DNA from: Lepiota brunneoincarnata
Lineage: Eukaryota > Basidiomycota > Agaricomycetes > Agaricales > Agaricaceae
Assembly (NCBI GenBank): GCA_023014365.1
Contig: JAEBUN010000004.1
Span: forward strand, 558,001-622,000
DNA: 64,000 nucleotides
Reading direction: 5' to 3'
Below are positions 49,704 to 62,457 of this stretch, one piece after another. The notes beneath the pieces were generated by a model that was given only the letters and a program-made list of their open reading frames with translations, made no database searches and was not told the origin of the DNA. The translations under genes were made by a program, and so were the position numbers. Position 1 is the first letter of the stretch, and each line of letters begins with the position of its first letter.

Positions 49704-50506
49704 ATGGTTGTGAGTCCAGCCCTTCTTTCAACCACTACAATGATTAAACGCTGATACATAGCGCCTCCAACTGTCTATCAAAGCCGAACTCGAAAATGTC
49801 ACAAACCTCCAACCGGCTTCACATGATTTTGAATATTTCTTCAATGTCCGTGACCTGCGCCACTTCTCTAGAGCAACTGGCACTCACCCTCCCGCGGCCC
49901 AGGTGAAATGCACAAGCTGCAACGAAGTTCATCCTAATCCAGTCTCCTTGAACCGCATTGTCCGTGCCAACTTTCCTCTCTTAGAGCCCCTGCAACTGAA
50001 CACTTCTTTGGCCTTCTAGCAAGAGTACGAGGTTTCCGGAGGCAAGCATAGCACAGCGCATTTTGTCTGGAGATGCGGCCTGTGTACGCTCGTGCCTTAT
50101 CCTCGCGGTGCCACAGCTGATTGATAATAGGTAAACGAGAGAGTTCTGCAAAATTCGACGCGGCATACAAAGTTAGACCCTACAGCTCCGAGAACGGCCA
50201 ACTCGAACCCCTGCTTGTTATCGAATGCAGAGGTCTCGAGTTTACTGGCTTCGATCCCAGGGCGAGTAGCTTTAGCTTACCATATGCTGTGTTACGACAA
50301 GTGAACTCGAGTCCAGGGCATCTGGAAGTGTGAAGGCTTAAAGGGCACAGTTTTCGACGATGTGGACTTGACCGAAGTTGAATGGACAGATTATGATGAA
50401 AAGGTAAGGCGTTGCAAGTCTATCCGATGTGTGCCTTACCCGAAAATAGGCCGCTCTTCCCGTCGGCGTATCCAGCTTTGAGAGCGAATGGTTGAGAGCG
50501 CAATGA
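49704..50506 (+). CDS. CXXC zinc-binding protein, DUF866 (UPF0587) family
   Basis: Conserved eukaryotic zinc protein of poorly defined function. Seven exons (49704-49709, 49762-49845, 49903-49959, 50020-50083, 50131-50261, 50317-50403, 50450-50506) give 161 residues, the family length. The first exon is just ATG GTT. The protein reads RLQLSIKAELENVTNLQP, VKCTSCNEVHPNPVS (first CxxC), SGGKHSTAHFVWRCGLCKRE (second CxxC), LLVIECRGLEFTGFDPRG and WTDYDEKAALPVGVS. The fifth intron (50262-50316) has a GC donor, GCGAGT. No frame defect. Confidence 0.92.
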
Positions 50507-50696
50507 CCTGCCTTTTCTCATTGCCTTATAGCAGGTATGTACTATGCCGCTCAGTCAAGCTTATTATTTTATCATTACAGGGGGTGCGTATCGTCGGATC
50601 ACCGCCATGTACATAAAAAAAGCATCGAAATACCCAGAATTAAATCTAGCGTCTCAGAAAGCAGATTCAACCCGAAAGCACTGTCTGCCTGTGAAA

Positions 50697-52883
50697 TTAT
50701 GACGGCCGCAGTAGCCTCCTCCCCTCCAATATTTCCCTCTTCCACTCCGTTCTTGAGGCCGACAACGCCGATTTTACCTTCGCTTTCCCAGTGTCAACAA
50801 CATCCAAATGCTTCTTTCTTATCTTGGCAAGATGTTCAATCCTGCAGAGAGAATAAGGTTTGGAGATCAAGGAAGAAAATGCCAAATGCATACCCCCATA
50901 GCGCGGCCTCAGCTTTGCTAATCTTGACCTTACTGATATCAACTCCACGTTCTTCCAGCACCTTAACAAATTTGTGAAAGTGCTAGATAATGTTTCAATT
51001 CCCCCCAACCCCTTAGAGACCTTAGAAAGCTGCGCACATCAATAGACGTCCTGTATTGATGCGCGCAGAGTAGTTAGCCTTCGACCCTAGAGTACAAAAT
51101 ACAAGATCGATTCTACCGGTAGTGTCCCGAGAGCGGCGATAAAGTATGGATTAATCCTTGCTTCACCGTGATTAGCCCCGCTGAGGTGACGATGCCACCG
51201 GCCGTGAAAGACGAATGTTGGAAGACTCCAGTTTCTATTGCAGTATCCGAGACCAATCGTACGAAAGCAGTTCGGTCTTCATTCTCTCACCTTTGATTCC
51301 AATAAATATGTTAACTGAGAGCTCTTGTCAGCTGCTTTCCCTGTAGCAAATATCGTAAAAGGATCCTACAGCGTTTGTCCTGAACAAGATTCCAACCTCA
51401 TTGATCAGAATGCAAGAGCGGAAAAATAGACTTACCGAAACGTAGATCCATGTGTTTCTTCGCACCGTCTTCCTCAGGAGCCTCTCCATCATCCCTCTTG
51501 GAGTAAACATCCTTTTCAGCACGTTCATCCACGGATATCTACCATTCCTGATCCCGGCATAATGCATCGCCATATCCTGCGTCGATCCACTCCCGAAGGA
51601 AATTGAAGATGACGTTCGTTCCCGTGGTCTCCGGAATCTCGGGGACCGCTCTGGCAAACCCATTGGAACAATGCCATCCCCACCCCCTGCATCCCTCCAG
51701 TGCCCCGCGGTTGTATCTACTGGTTGGTTATTCTTGGCCCACAGGAGTTTCCCGTCGTCACTAATTTTGACGAGATAGTTGAGTCCTTCCATTGTTCATC
51801 AGAAAGCTGATTGTTTTCCACTTCAGAGAACCTCACGCTGTTCTGCGGACAGGTATCTTCCGACTGCATCTCAGCAAAGGTGTCTTCAAAAGGAAGGTTA
51901 GGGTACTGACGATATTTTCTACTCTGCGGCATTGGCCAACATAAAATTCCGAGGAGAGATTATTTACTCACCTCCCTTTCCAGTCGTTCTCTAGGACATT
52001 CGCTCAGTGACAAATTCTGGCCACCGCCGGCATCAAGCCTTCGCGCACAACCTTGTGAACATACTGTTGACTCGAGGAACCATAGGGTAAATACATACCA
52101 TCGGAAGAAATTCTCTTGAGTATCCTCGTCCTTCCAACGCTTGTGATAATGCTGGCACGCAAACCTCATGAGCTCCACATATCTATATGGAAGCATAATT
52201 GAACAGCTCTGCCTTCACTGTCAGGAGCAGGTGGCATCAATAATAACCTTCCAACACACAACTGTAAGGTGACTCAACAGTTAGACCCATAGCGATGCTT
52301 CCTACTTCCGCCGGACAGGCACAATATCCACAGCTTTAGCACCCCAGAGGGGTGATCCCATGTGCGGCAAAAGGGGGGTTTACTTACCCATCAATCAACT
52401 CCAACCAGTGCTGCATCTCGAGCTGTTTGACCTCTGCGTCTTCGACATCTATCCCCTCGTCTTTCAGTATCTGATTTTGATCCCTTAGTCTTCCTACCAT
52501 CCGTGCTGCACGTCGCCATCGTTTCCTCGGAGAGTTTTTCCCGTCAAAGGCGGCGTCTCTGTCTGCCTAAATACCCAACACAAAGATCGAAGGGACGGTG
52601 CGTAGACCCAGCCAAATCAGCAGCGAAGTCGAGGTGAGTTCGAGAAAGTACAAGGAGCGAGCACAGGTGCATTACTCGCCTGGAGCGTCGCTCGTATCGT
52701 GGCGTCCTCCCACCGTATATCTGCGGTCATGAAATCCTCTTTTGCTCTGTTGTGTCTCCCTCTCCACAGTCTCTGTATCATAGTCGCAGCTGCGGCTCTG
52801 ACCGGATCCTGTTCTTCCTGTTCCTTTGACACCTTCAACGATATTCGGCGCATATTTTGGCGCACCCCCATCTTGTTACTCAT
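50697..52883 (-). CDS. Conserved fungal IQ-motif protein
   Basis: Large fungal family with a calmodulin-binding IQ motif near the N-terminus and a conserved C-terminal half; function not settled. Exons read from MSNKMGVRQNMRRIS and the IQ motif ATMIQRLWRGRHNRAKEDF through DVEDAEVKQLEMQHWLELID, HYHKRWKDEDTQENFFRWLD, LSECPRERLERE, LNYLVKISDDGKLLWAKNNQ, YPWMNVLKRMFTPRGMMERL, GVFQHSSFTAGGIVTSAGLI, LSPLSGHYRTSIDHFHKFV, LEERGVDISKV and EAALWGIEHLAKIRKKH, ending RRLLRPS. Introns are about 50 nt. Two joins miss one base (about 51793 before MEGLNYLV and about 51311 before IFIGIK), so either small deletions or sequence errors. Total length is about 540 residues. Confidence 0.75.
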
Positions 52884-53224
52884 GGTATGCGGATAAGGGC
52901 AAGGCAGAATATTGGCCCCACAAACTCGGCAATGACGTCACCAGATCATTAGGAACATTAATTGGGGCTACGCGAAGTTCGTTATCGTACGTACTGCTAT
53001 AAGCAAACATCTTGTGAACCAGTGAAAAGAAAAGAGAGACGGGCATAGTAAATGTTGATACTAGCAACAACTATATGGAAACAATCTGCTGAATGACTTG
53101 AGTTGAATGCAAGGGAAAAAATCAAGGAAAAAAGACAATGCGTTGGAATCAAGGAAAGGGAAAAAAAAAAAAAAATAGGACCCGTGTTACGGCAGATGGT
53201 GTGGGTTAGTAAATGAAAAGAATC
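52884..53224. other. Intergenic with a poly-A run
   Basis: About 340 bases between the IQ-protein start and the BCK1 stop, both on the minus strand. It holds a run of about 15 A at 53161-53175 and nothing else recognisable. Confidence 0.45.
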
Positions 53225-56200
53225 CTATGTAAATCCATTGAATTGCCAGCCAGATGGCAATACGAGATATTCGTGCTTCCTCAGTTCCGTTGCGCTTGGT
53301 CGCTCCTCCGGGTTTCTGGCGTCATAGGTCAATCGGCAATCTGAAACCTTAAACAATCCGAGCCTCACATAGCAAAACACTTCCGCCTAAAGTCATCGCC
53401 GAGAAGTGACAAGTGTACATCTTCGGGCACCGGCGGTGGGAGTTTATTTTGGTAAAGCTAAGGGATTTGGAAGAACCATGCATGAGCAAAAAGCCATTCA
53501 ACACGCAACGGCGGTAGAGAGGCGCCGAGTGCATACCTTGAACATCACAGCGACCATTTCCTCACCTGTCCATGGCCTCATGCCCCCCCACATCTCCAGA
53601 ACAATGCAGCCGAGACTCCAGATATCAATCTTGAAATTGTACCCCTTCTTCTGTGTGTTGACAACTTCAGGCGCCATCCAGAAGACTGTGCCCTGCATAG
53701 CTGTGAAGGCACCTCCAGCCTCATCGTCCGTTCTCTTCGAGATTCCAAAGTCGGATATCTTGCAGACTCCGGACATTTCCACCAAAATATTATCAGCTTT
53801 GAGATCCTTCGCACTTTGTGAGCATTTTAGAAATCCATATGTACAACACTATCACTCACTCGATGTAGGATACCTCTGTCATGGAGATACTCGAGGCCGC
53901 TGAGGATCTGGGACGTAAAAGACTTGGTGACGTCCTCATGGAACCTGCCATGTTTGTGCAAACAGCTGCCGATCGAACCGCCTGGTACGTATTCCAAAAA
54001 GCTGTGAAGAGGAAACTGTGTCAATATCAAACAGCAACTTGTGAAACAAGATAACACTGACATGCTCGAGTTATCCGCCGTTTCCTCAAACCCCAGGTAC
54101 TGCACAATATTTGGATGATCAAGATCCTTCAACGTTTCCGACTCTAGTTTTAACGCCTGGACTACGGTATGTTGTCGCGAATCATATTTGTCACTCGCCG
54201 TCTGCGGCAGCTCTACTTGCTTAACAGCGATCATCTCTCCGGTCGTCGCGTTCATAGCAAGGTAAACGCGGCCATACGTCCCTTTCCCGATGAGTTCGCC
54301 ACGAACCCACTTGAAAGTAGCTGTGAATACAAGTTAATGTCAGTGACAATCACCATATGAGCATCGAAACAGCATTCACTTGTTCCACTAGAAGGTGAAT
54401 CTGGTTGTGATGATGAATTTGAACCAGCACTCGATGATTTCGCCTGATGCGTTGTAACTTCCTCCAACCTCCCCCCCCAGAACTTCGTGTTTCTCTTCCT
54501 CAGATACGAACTCGCGTAAGTTGAGTCCGCCTTAGAAGTTCTATCGATCCTCCTCTTGGCGTCCTCCGCAACATATCTGATCGACTTCTTGGGTCTTATC
54601 CTTGACTTATCCCTCTCCTTCTCATAGTTCACAGGAGCTGCCTGTGGCTGCGCCACAGGCTCGGTAGATGTCGGGGATGTGCCACCCGACGTAGCCTCAA
54701 TAACAGGCTTGTCCAAGTCGTGATTGCGGAAGTAATGCTCCAACCGCTCATACACGGCTTCGGGAGGTGGACGAAGTGCCCACCCGTCCTGGTCATCACT
54801 GAATATCCTTGTTGTCGTTGCCCTTTCCCTCTCCACTTCCCTCTCCCATTCCCTCTCCCTCTCCATTTCCATTTCCCCTTGTCTACCCCTCCCGTTCATC
54901 ATCATTTCCGACAGTCCTCCAATGCGAGTGGCACTCGCATTGAGGTTGGGGCGGAGCGACGGAGGGGCCATCAGAGTTGTAGTGGAGTTTGCCGACGGGT
55001 TGGACCCTCCCGATAACGGCGATTGCCTTGAGCTCGGGGGTTCAATTTGCACCTTCAATTTAGGCTTTTCCTCAAGTTGTGGTTGTGGTTTCCTTATCCA
55101 CGTGCCGTTCCCTCCGACATCCGAGGAGTCATCATCATACATGGCATAAATCTGGCTATTTGTGGCGCTCAATGGTGGCGGTGAAGACCTCCTCGATGGT
55201 GGTGATGATGCTGCAGTTGTTGTAATTGAGATCAATGTCGCGTAGTCGCTAGGGACCTGGGTCGTATCAGGGCGCAGCACTATAGCTGTCCCATCACCAT
55301 TCATGTCCCGCATCATCTGTACAAACCTCGAATGTTCTTCTTGCTTGAGCGTGGCCTCTGATGACCTATCCGGCACGTATGTCCGCGGTGAAGTATCGTC
55401 CACAATCTTGAAGTCCCTGTCTTCGCCATCCTTCCTAGGGCTTTCAGGAGTGACAGGGGAGCGGGGTGGTGACGAGTGTGAGGTCTCGAAGCCACTATTG
55501 TACTCTGGCGCGCGGTCACTCGTTCCCGGTCTTGGTCTTGGGCCCGGGATAACGGAGGGGTGATGGTAAGAACGACTAGGAGACATCGCACGGGGCGAGC
55601 GAGCAGACTCATAGGGGTCTAGGGTGGGACCGTACGTGGGTGAGTGCACCTGCCTTCCGTAGCGCGAGGGTGAAACAACAGCGTCACCAGCGGCGGATTG
55701 CGGTCGAGGATACGGGTCTACACTGGTACTGTTAATCAGCGAGGTGCCTACGTTTGAGTATGGCATGTTGTTGCGCAGATAAGACTGTTGTGGTGACATG
55801 CTGTTCTCGGGCGCATTGTACTGTGTCGGAGGTGGCCGGTTATTATTGATCGGTAATCGGGGAGATTCATAGGATTTCGGTGTACCAGCAAGACCGCTTG
55901 GTGAGAAAGCCAGGTGATCTCTTGGAGGCCGGCCGCCGGACGAGGGGTTCTGTCGACGCTGGCCTCCTGGTTGCAGGTTCGGTGGATGGCTGCGAAGACT
56001 ATCCATGCTTTTGGTATTCACTCGACCAAGACGACTAAAGGTGGGGTTGGGCTGGGACCCACCAACTTTATGTTTGGGTCCTTCCTCACCCTTCCATCTT
56101 ACGAGGAAATCCTGTGGGACAGGAATACCAGCAGAACGTTGTAGGGTAGGACGGGTCTCGTTTGACGCCGAGGGAACGGGAGGCGGCTGCGTTCGAGGAT

Positions 56201-58109
56201 GTGGCGGAATCAGAGGGCGAGCTGCATACTGCTGGCTACGAGGGGAAGTTGGGTTGAGGGGTTTCCTGGAGGCGGAAGGGGATGCTCGGCTGTTGGTGGA
56301 CTCGGCCAGACTCCCGGTGGAAGATGGGAATGGCTCATAATCTCGACCAGGAGGTGATGTATGTTGCCAATCATCAGCTTCTGTGGGTGTCTTTTTCCGT
56401 TGCCTCGAATCTTTCATTTGTGTTAAGACGTCTCTCGAGGGTTCCGAACGAAGCGCAGGTCGGCTTGTAGAAGGTAGAAGTTGACGTGAAGCTTTCCATC
56501 TGGCAGCATCCTCGATTTGTTGTTCAGAAGCGATGATGGCTTGCTCGCGCTCAGCAGCAGCATCAGATCCTGATCTTCCGTGATTTTGGCGGGGGGGAGG
56601 GAGGAATGTAGAGTCATCATTAATAGGAAACTTGGCTCGGACGGGAGAGAGAGGCGGAGGGGCGGGAGGCGTAATGAACGTGTGTCCGTATTTGTCTGTG
56701 AAAGTTGGCTGGCCAGGTAAGGGGTGTTGTGAAGGGTGTTGTGGCTGTGAAGGTGGGGGTGGTGGCGGTGGCGAAAGTGCCCTCGGCAGATTGAGTGGTG
56801 ATTGAGATGGTTGAGGAAGAGAAGGCCCATTAGCTCGCCGATGATGAGGCGAAGGTGGAACATTAGCAGCGTTCATATATGATTGCTGTGAGGGTCGTAA
56901 TGTTAAACGATGCGACTCCTTCTCTGGATTCTCCAAATCAGCCTCATAGCCTGTGGCCGACTCGTAAAGCTGCTCGCTTGCTGCGGACGAGATGCTGCCG
57001 TGCCTGGACCTGGATCTCCGTTTACTAGGTCGGAGTGGCGTCACGGTCGGATGAGAGGGAAGTAGAGGGGGAATGGCAGTGAAAGGTTGCTGAGGTGGAG
57101 GTTGAGGAGGAGATCGTTCGGTTTCAGGTGACGGTGTGTGCGTTACGAAAAACTTGAGAGAACCCCGAGAATCGCCATGATCACGACAGAGTGCAAAAAG
57201 CTTTTCCTCGGATAGTGACTTGCCCATGGTATAATCCCCAATCTCGGTCTGGAAGATGGAAAACTGGGCTTGCTCTTCCTCAGTATATATGTTTAGCTGA
57301 TAGCCCGTGAGCAAATCACACCAGTAACCGAAGTATAATCGACTCACTTTGTTAAATATACACTCCCTGATATAGGCAGGATGGGGGGCCCCGCTGACAT
57401 CCACTGTGACATAGCGTTCCGAGTCGGATGTAACTACAATAAGGACTCGCTCGCCAATAGGTGTGTATGAGCCGTTGCTTGAGGCTGAAGCACATGAATC
57501 GGGGGTAGACACTGTGGGAGACTTTGATACGTTTATGAATCAGTGAGCCCCGATAAAGTCACAGCAGCACAAACATACAGTTTTTGGCCTCCTAGATGCA
57601 GAGTCAGCTCCCCGTGGTCCACGAGAGCCATAGGAGGGCTTGGCGGGTTGGACATGTTTGCCCATCCGACCAGTCGAGGACTGCGGAATGTCAATAACGC
57701 CCCGATCGTTCGACGTCGATATGATCGGCTCCGGGGTTGGTGTACTCTCGCCGCTGAGATCAACAGGTGGTATAGGTAATCCAGGCGTGCTTGGGGGTGG
57801 GGTAGATTCTTCAGCTGCAGGAGAGCCTGTGCTAGAGGGAGAGGACAGTGGGGGATGTGGCGCCTGGTATTGTCCGTTATTCGGGGAAAAATCGGTGGTG
57901 AGTTGGGGAGGTGATGGGTACAGCTGAGAGGCCTTGAGGCTGCCGTAGGTGGTTGCATTTGAAGGTGGGGGGCGTTTATAAGGAGGGTAACCAGGATGTC
58001 CGTTCAAGGGTCTGCGGCGCTCCTCGTCAGAGTCGTCTTCCGATCCTGAGCCGGGATTGGCAACGTAGAGGACTCTTCGAGGCCCGTGGGCCCGTCTGTC
58101 CTCGGACAT
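53225..58109 (-). CDS. BCK1: MAP kinase kinase kinase, BCK1-like (cell wall integrity pathway)
   Basis: Kinase that relays Pkc1 signals to the MKK and SLT2 kinases for cell wall integrity. Eight exons (57579-58109, 57348-57521, 57296-54380, 54062-54320, 53860-54001, 53537-53806, 53369-53457, 53225-53315) give 1490 residues without a frame defect. The N-terminal part has a Ras-association-like fold (SERYVTVDVSGAPHP, IRECIFNKLNIYTEE), followed by about 900 residues of low-complexity, proline- and serine-rich sequence. The C-terminal kinase domain shows GELIGKGTYGRVYLA, AVKQVELP, EYVPGGSIGSCL, GILHRDLKADNILV, KISDFGISK, GTVFWMAPEVV and DIWSLGCIVLEM, and ends NPEERPSATELRKHEYL. WRxGELIGKG-type start and the VNTQKKGY stretch are typical of the BCK1 group. 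Confidence 0.93.
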
Positions 58110-58458
58110 GTTGGAAATTGGGGGCCGGGCGGGTGCGACGGGGTTGGCGCTGAGAAAGATGACAGCAGGTGGTTGCCGTCTGAAATATGCAAGCGGGTGC
58201 TCTCAGGGAGGCGGGGAATACCTGGCTCGGTACCAGCTGGTTCTGTTAGACGCAGAGAGTGGCTGTGTGAGGGAGATGGTGGGGGGAGACGAGGACGAGG
58301 ACGAAACGGAGGCCCAAAAGAGAAGAAGTGAATGCGTTCACTTGCATCCACGCTTTGGCTGACTAATCCCACACCCACTCTTGGAATTAAGAGTTAGCTA
58401 AGATCCCCCAAAAGAACAATCGATTCGAAACCACGTTGCGAACTATTACATTTATTAA
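58110..58458. other. Promoter region of BCK1
   Basis: About 350 bases between BCK1 and the stop codon of GID8, both minus strand. No exon is supported. Confidence 0.4.
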
Positions 58459-59650
58459 TTATTTCGCATTCTCTACCAGCGAGCCGTCCTGCACGTTGAG
58501 CTATGTAGAAAACACGTTCAGGTGTTCGGTCCCCAAGTAGTATGCCCTAACATACACACTTACCTTTGGAAATTCAGCCTTTTCCTCTAGCATCGATTCA
58601 CCCCAGCAGAGCAGCTTCAGCAACCCTACGAGCTTCACCTCCTTCCCCTGGCTCAGGCTTTCCAGAATTGCCGCGTTCACCTCACCCGCAGTCTTAAGCC
58701 GCTGCGCGGGGGACAGTAGGTCTGCGATCGCTGCCGGCGGGTTCGTCACAGAGTCAAATGCGAGCAGAGCCATCGTGCGTTCTAACTCGGCTAAGAACTC
58801 AGGATTCTCCTCTCCACGAGGAGCCAGCTCGTCCTGCGCAAACTGCAGGGCCTCCACTATTCTACCGTGACGTATATACTCAATCAACTTCTGTTGTTGA
58901 AGGCGGAAATAAAGTGCCGGGTTCGTATCAAGTATCTGTCAGAGAAATACTGATGTCAATCTCTGTATCCAAGGTCACACAAACCCAAAAACGGACGGCG
59001 AGGGGACGACGCCAAGAGAGGATCATGTTGAAGACTGAAATCTATGGTTCTTCTCATCAGCAACCCCAGAGGGTCTAAGAGTGGTGCATGAGAAGTCTAA
59101 TCCTTTCCGCCCTGCGCGTTCCCCACAAAAGGTCGAATGAGTCTTTACTCACCTCGGGATTCAGGTCATTGACACGGGTAATCGCGTCTTCCACGTCGCC
59201 GCGCTGAAGCGCCTCACGTATGTCCATACGGCTCTCAATGCTCTCAAAATCCATAGGAGGTGTCAAATTAGCCTCTTGGCTAAACTCTTCCGCAGCTGAC
59301 TTGTACCCTTCGATGACAAGGTAATCCATGATCAAGCGATTCAGGTCACTGTCAAGATTCAGAGCCATATCAGTACTAAGCTTGAAAGAACAGGGAAGGG
59401 AAACAACGGCTCGATCAGATAATACATGCAATTTGTGTGTTCTTCACCGAAGTTTCTCGGAGAGATTCCCAATAATTGTTTCATCCCGATGAGCAAGGGA
59501 AGGAAAGAAGAGACTCACTCTTTGGTTACCCTCACTTCACGCAGACGCTTCTCCCACTCGTCCTTTCTGAGAAAAGGTTTCGGTGGCTATACGAGAACGC
59601 ATACATAAGCAGATCGCAATGACCCAGAGCGGAACGAAGACACAGACCAT
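58459..59650 (-). CDS. GID8: GID complex subunit 8 (LisH-CTLH-CRA protein)
   Basis: Scaffold subunit of the GID/CTLH ubiquitin ligase that degrades gluconeogenic enzymes. Exons 59519-59586, 59153-59348, 58564-58935 and 58459-58500 are well supported, with KDEWEKRLREVRV, then the LisH motif LNRLIMDYLVIEGYKSAAEE, the CTLH region MDIREALQRGDVEDAITRVN and LYFRLQQQKLIEYIRHGRI, and the CRA part MALLAFD and LLKLLCWGESML. The start is less certain: a first exon of only the ATG at 59648-59650 with a 61-nt intron gives 226 residues in frame, matching family length; an internal ATG at 59366 would cut off the LisH start. Confidence 0.85.
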
Positions 59651-60295
59651 TGAGAAAACACAAATTGAGGGCAAATTACCGAATTTATGGAGATGGGAGA
59701 GGCAGTTTAGGGCAGGCACATGTACGGCTATGATGCCGAACCCATTCACATGACACCGGATATTTTGGGCTCTTCCACTGGATGCTCGAGAACGCGGGCA
59801 ATCGTCCCATCCAGCAGTCATGCGATCTAAACGGAAGAGATACAGCCTCAGTTGAGGCATGTGCCAGTAGAGAGTGCCTTCACCTTGTGTAATTCACGCT
59901 GCCGTGCATTACTCAGCTAGGCCCGGTCCTGAGTCATGTCTTCCCGCGAGGTTTTGTCATCGGGATAAGAAACTAATTTCAATAACTCAATACACGCATA
60001 AACATATTCGCCGGACATGCACTCAGCTAGGAACTCCAACTGATTATAATCATTTTGACCCAGGACACACACGGGTCAAACATTCTCCCCTCCTTTCTGC
60101 TTCCTGATCCTCGATAATGCTTCTCTCGCATGAAAACTGCAACATCGCCTTGATTCCTAACCAAAACGGCGTACAAGATTCAGATGGGCGACTCACGATC
60201 CTCTTCTGTGTGGCCAACAAACGTGGGAACTATTACTGGCAAATCATCAAATATCAGGAAAATACACATTGAAAAAAGCTAAGGTGTGTGATGTG

Positions 60296-60502
60296 TCACT
60301 GGAGAACATGTCCACAATTCGGGAAGCAGTCCAAGAAAGTTAACTCAAAATGAGTTATCTCGGCTTGGAGCTCGGTGCAGGATTGGTCGTGTCGCCTGAA
60401 AACATACCTATGCCGCATAGCTTCGATTGATATTCGGTATTGTGTTCGTGAGAAGGCATGGAAGCATCTTAGTGGCGAAAGGAGTAATCTGGATCGCAAC
60501 AT
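60296..60502 (-). CDS. Possible small protein with mitochondrial presequence
   Basis: The frame starts MLRSRLLLSPLRCFHAFSRT, arginine-rich without acids, as in mitochondrial targeting sequences, and then meets a plausible donor (GTATGT at about 60414). No downstream exon gives a recognisable protein. It may be the first exon of a small mitochondrial gene or chance. Confidence 0.25.
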   Translation of the reverse strand: MLRSRLLLSPLRCFHAFSRTQYRISIEAMRHRYVFRRHDQSCTELQAEITHFELTFLDCFPNCGHVLQ

Positions 60503-61202
60503 CCTTCCGCTATCCCCAGCGCTTAATGATCAGAACGCTTTTTTCTAGAATCCTTCTTGATCTTCCGCACCACAATGAGCCCGTTGCTTGAACCCCGCCA
60601 TGCGTAGGCCGTCCCTCATCGCCTGGCTGATGCTGCGTCTTCGGAATATGGATGGTTTCCTGAGGACGCGACCAGACGGTCGGGATTCGGACCTTGTGCA
60701 GCCGCGCGGCGTTGGGAATGGCCCCATTTCTATTCTATTGCTCCTTCAAGCGAGATTTTGTCCGATCTCGCCGTTAAGATATAATCTTCATTTTTGAGTC
60801 GGGTTACCACCCGCTTATCAAAACCTTGTGGTTAAAGTGGATACATACGAGACGTGAGGCACTCACGGCTCGGGAAAACGAAACCTGGATGAGTCGCTGC
60901 AGGGCGAGGGTGTTAGTGCGAGGGGGCGGGTATGGGGGTGTCTCCGAAGGGGTTACCTGTCGAGAGTCTGGTGGTCTGTAGTTTGTAGGTGTCGAAAAAG
61001 TGTTTTAGCGGATAAATTTACTGAATCCCTTCCAGTATTGTGTCCCGTCTCAAAGTTCCTGGATTTTGTGGTGATTGAGGCACTAAGATGGGAGTCTGTC
61101 TTTATCCTGCCGCCAAGTGTGACGGGAGGGGAAGGGTAGTGCTCGCCACGGAGGATGTCGCATTGCAAGTTGCAGCCTAGCCGAAGAGTGCTGCTTGGTC
61201 GC

Positions 61203-61220
61203 GGGGGGGGGGGGGGGGGG
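61203..61220 (+). repeat. Poly-G tract, 18 bases
   Basis: Uninterrupted run of 18 G. Length may be inaccurate because homopolymers are hard to sequence. Confidence 0.8.
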
Positions 61221-61391
61221 ACGTTCTTGTCAACCTGTCAATTGGTGGGTCCGCAAGACACTACCTGGCTACGCAGGTGTAATCGCGACCGCGCTTGCAT
61301 TTCATGACTATTGTCCGGGATTTCAGTGTGAATATCGCAAAGTTGTGTGGACAAGTGCCAAGTTGTGCAGTTGGGTACACAAATTAATGGG

Positions 61392-62189
61392 TTAGACTTT
61401 GGATACAATGCCACCAGATTTTATCATGTCGAAGAAGTCATCCTTGCCCACTGTCTCTGCCGTAACTGTTAGTGGCATGTGTAGGGGGGGCATGGTACAT
61501 GCTTACTCTCTTTCTCCCTTCCAATGATATTATCCTTGTTCTTCCCCTTCCCTTTTCCTTTCCGTTCGAACGACGGGGCGGGTAGCGATGGTTTACCAGA
61601 ACCTCGTGCTGCTTTTGCCTCTTCGACAGCTGCGGCTGCACTTGCGTGGGACTGTTGAATTACATTGAAGAGTTTTACCACTATATGAAGCGAGATGAAT
61701 ACGCCACTGGGTGTGGGTAAGGATCATGGAGCCAGACGAACCACCCCGCTGAGCAACTTTTCGCAGAGCTCGCTCGCTCTCGCCTCCCCAGCCGCCAATC
61801 ACGTCCCGTATCCGACCCTTGTCTTCCCGCTCTTTCCGTTCTATCTGAAGCACTTTTCTCGCGCGTTTCTCCAACCTTTCATCATTTCGTTTTCGTGCAA
61901 CCGACGGTTTAAGGGAAAGAGGAAGTGTTGAAGGCGCGTCAGTAGTCAGCAGAGACTGCAGTGTCGCACCAAATTTTGAAGGGGCCGTCGCTCTAATTTT
62001 GCGTTTCGATGTTTGCTTCGATTTTGATTTTTTGAGTTCGCTAATTGCATCGTCCGTGTCTGGCTCATTGCCTTGCTCACTAGAAGAGCCATCAGAATAG
62101 GAGCCTTCAAAGCCATCTACTTCAGGTTCTGAGGATATGTTCTCGTCTTGATCATCACGGTTGAGCCTTTGGCGCTTTACGGGTGGCAT
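61392..62189 (-). CDS. RRP15: Ribosomal RNA-processing protein RRP15
   Basis: Nucleolar factor for pre-60S subunit assembly. Three exons (61745-62189, 61507-61680, 61392-61465) give 230 residues. The N-terminus MPPVKRQRLNRDDQDENISS is basic then acidic. The conserved core has APSKFGATLQSLL, RKVLQIERKEREDKGRI, LRKVAQRGVVKLFNVIQQSH and, after the last intron, TVGKDDFFDMIKSGGIVSKV. The gene diverges from the ankyrin-DIL gene with 268 bases between starts. Confidence 0.9.
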
Positions 62190-62457
62190 GATGGGTGGAT
62201 GTCAAGAGTGAGACCGGATTAGGCAAATCATACAAATTCAGTCTGCAATCATCAATCGTACATTGACGACCAACTTACACGGCAACGGCCTCACGGACTC
62301 CTCCAGCAGCCGCGACGACGACGAACAGGTTTTGTGTTGAACGCGCAGAAAACAACGGCCAATAGAACCTCCCTTCCCCACGCGGCATCTCTGGTCCGGC
62401 TTGTGTTGCCCTGACTCTGACGATTTCGAGTCAACACTGTTGCGTGTTAGTCCACAC

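Larger units (their letters stand above)
59651..61391. other. Gene-poor stretch upstream of GID8
   Basis: About 1.7 kb between the GID8 start and the RRP15 stop. Apart from one weak presequence-like frame (60296-60502) and a poly-G tract, I see only short random frames on both strands. Confidence 0.4.
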
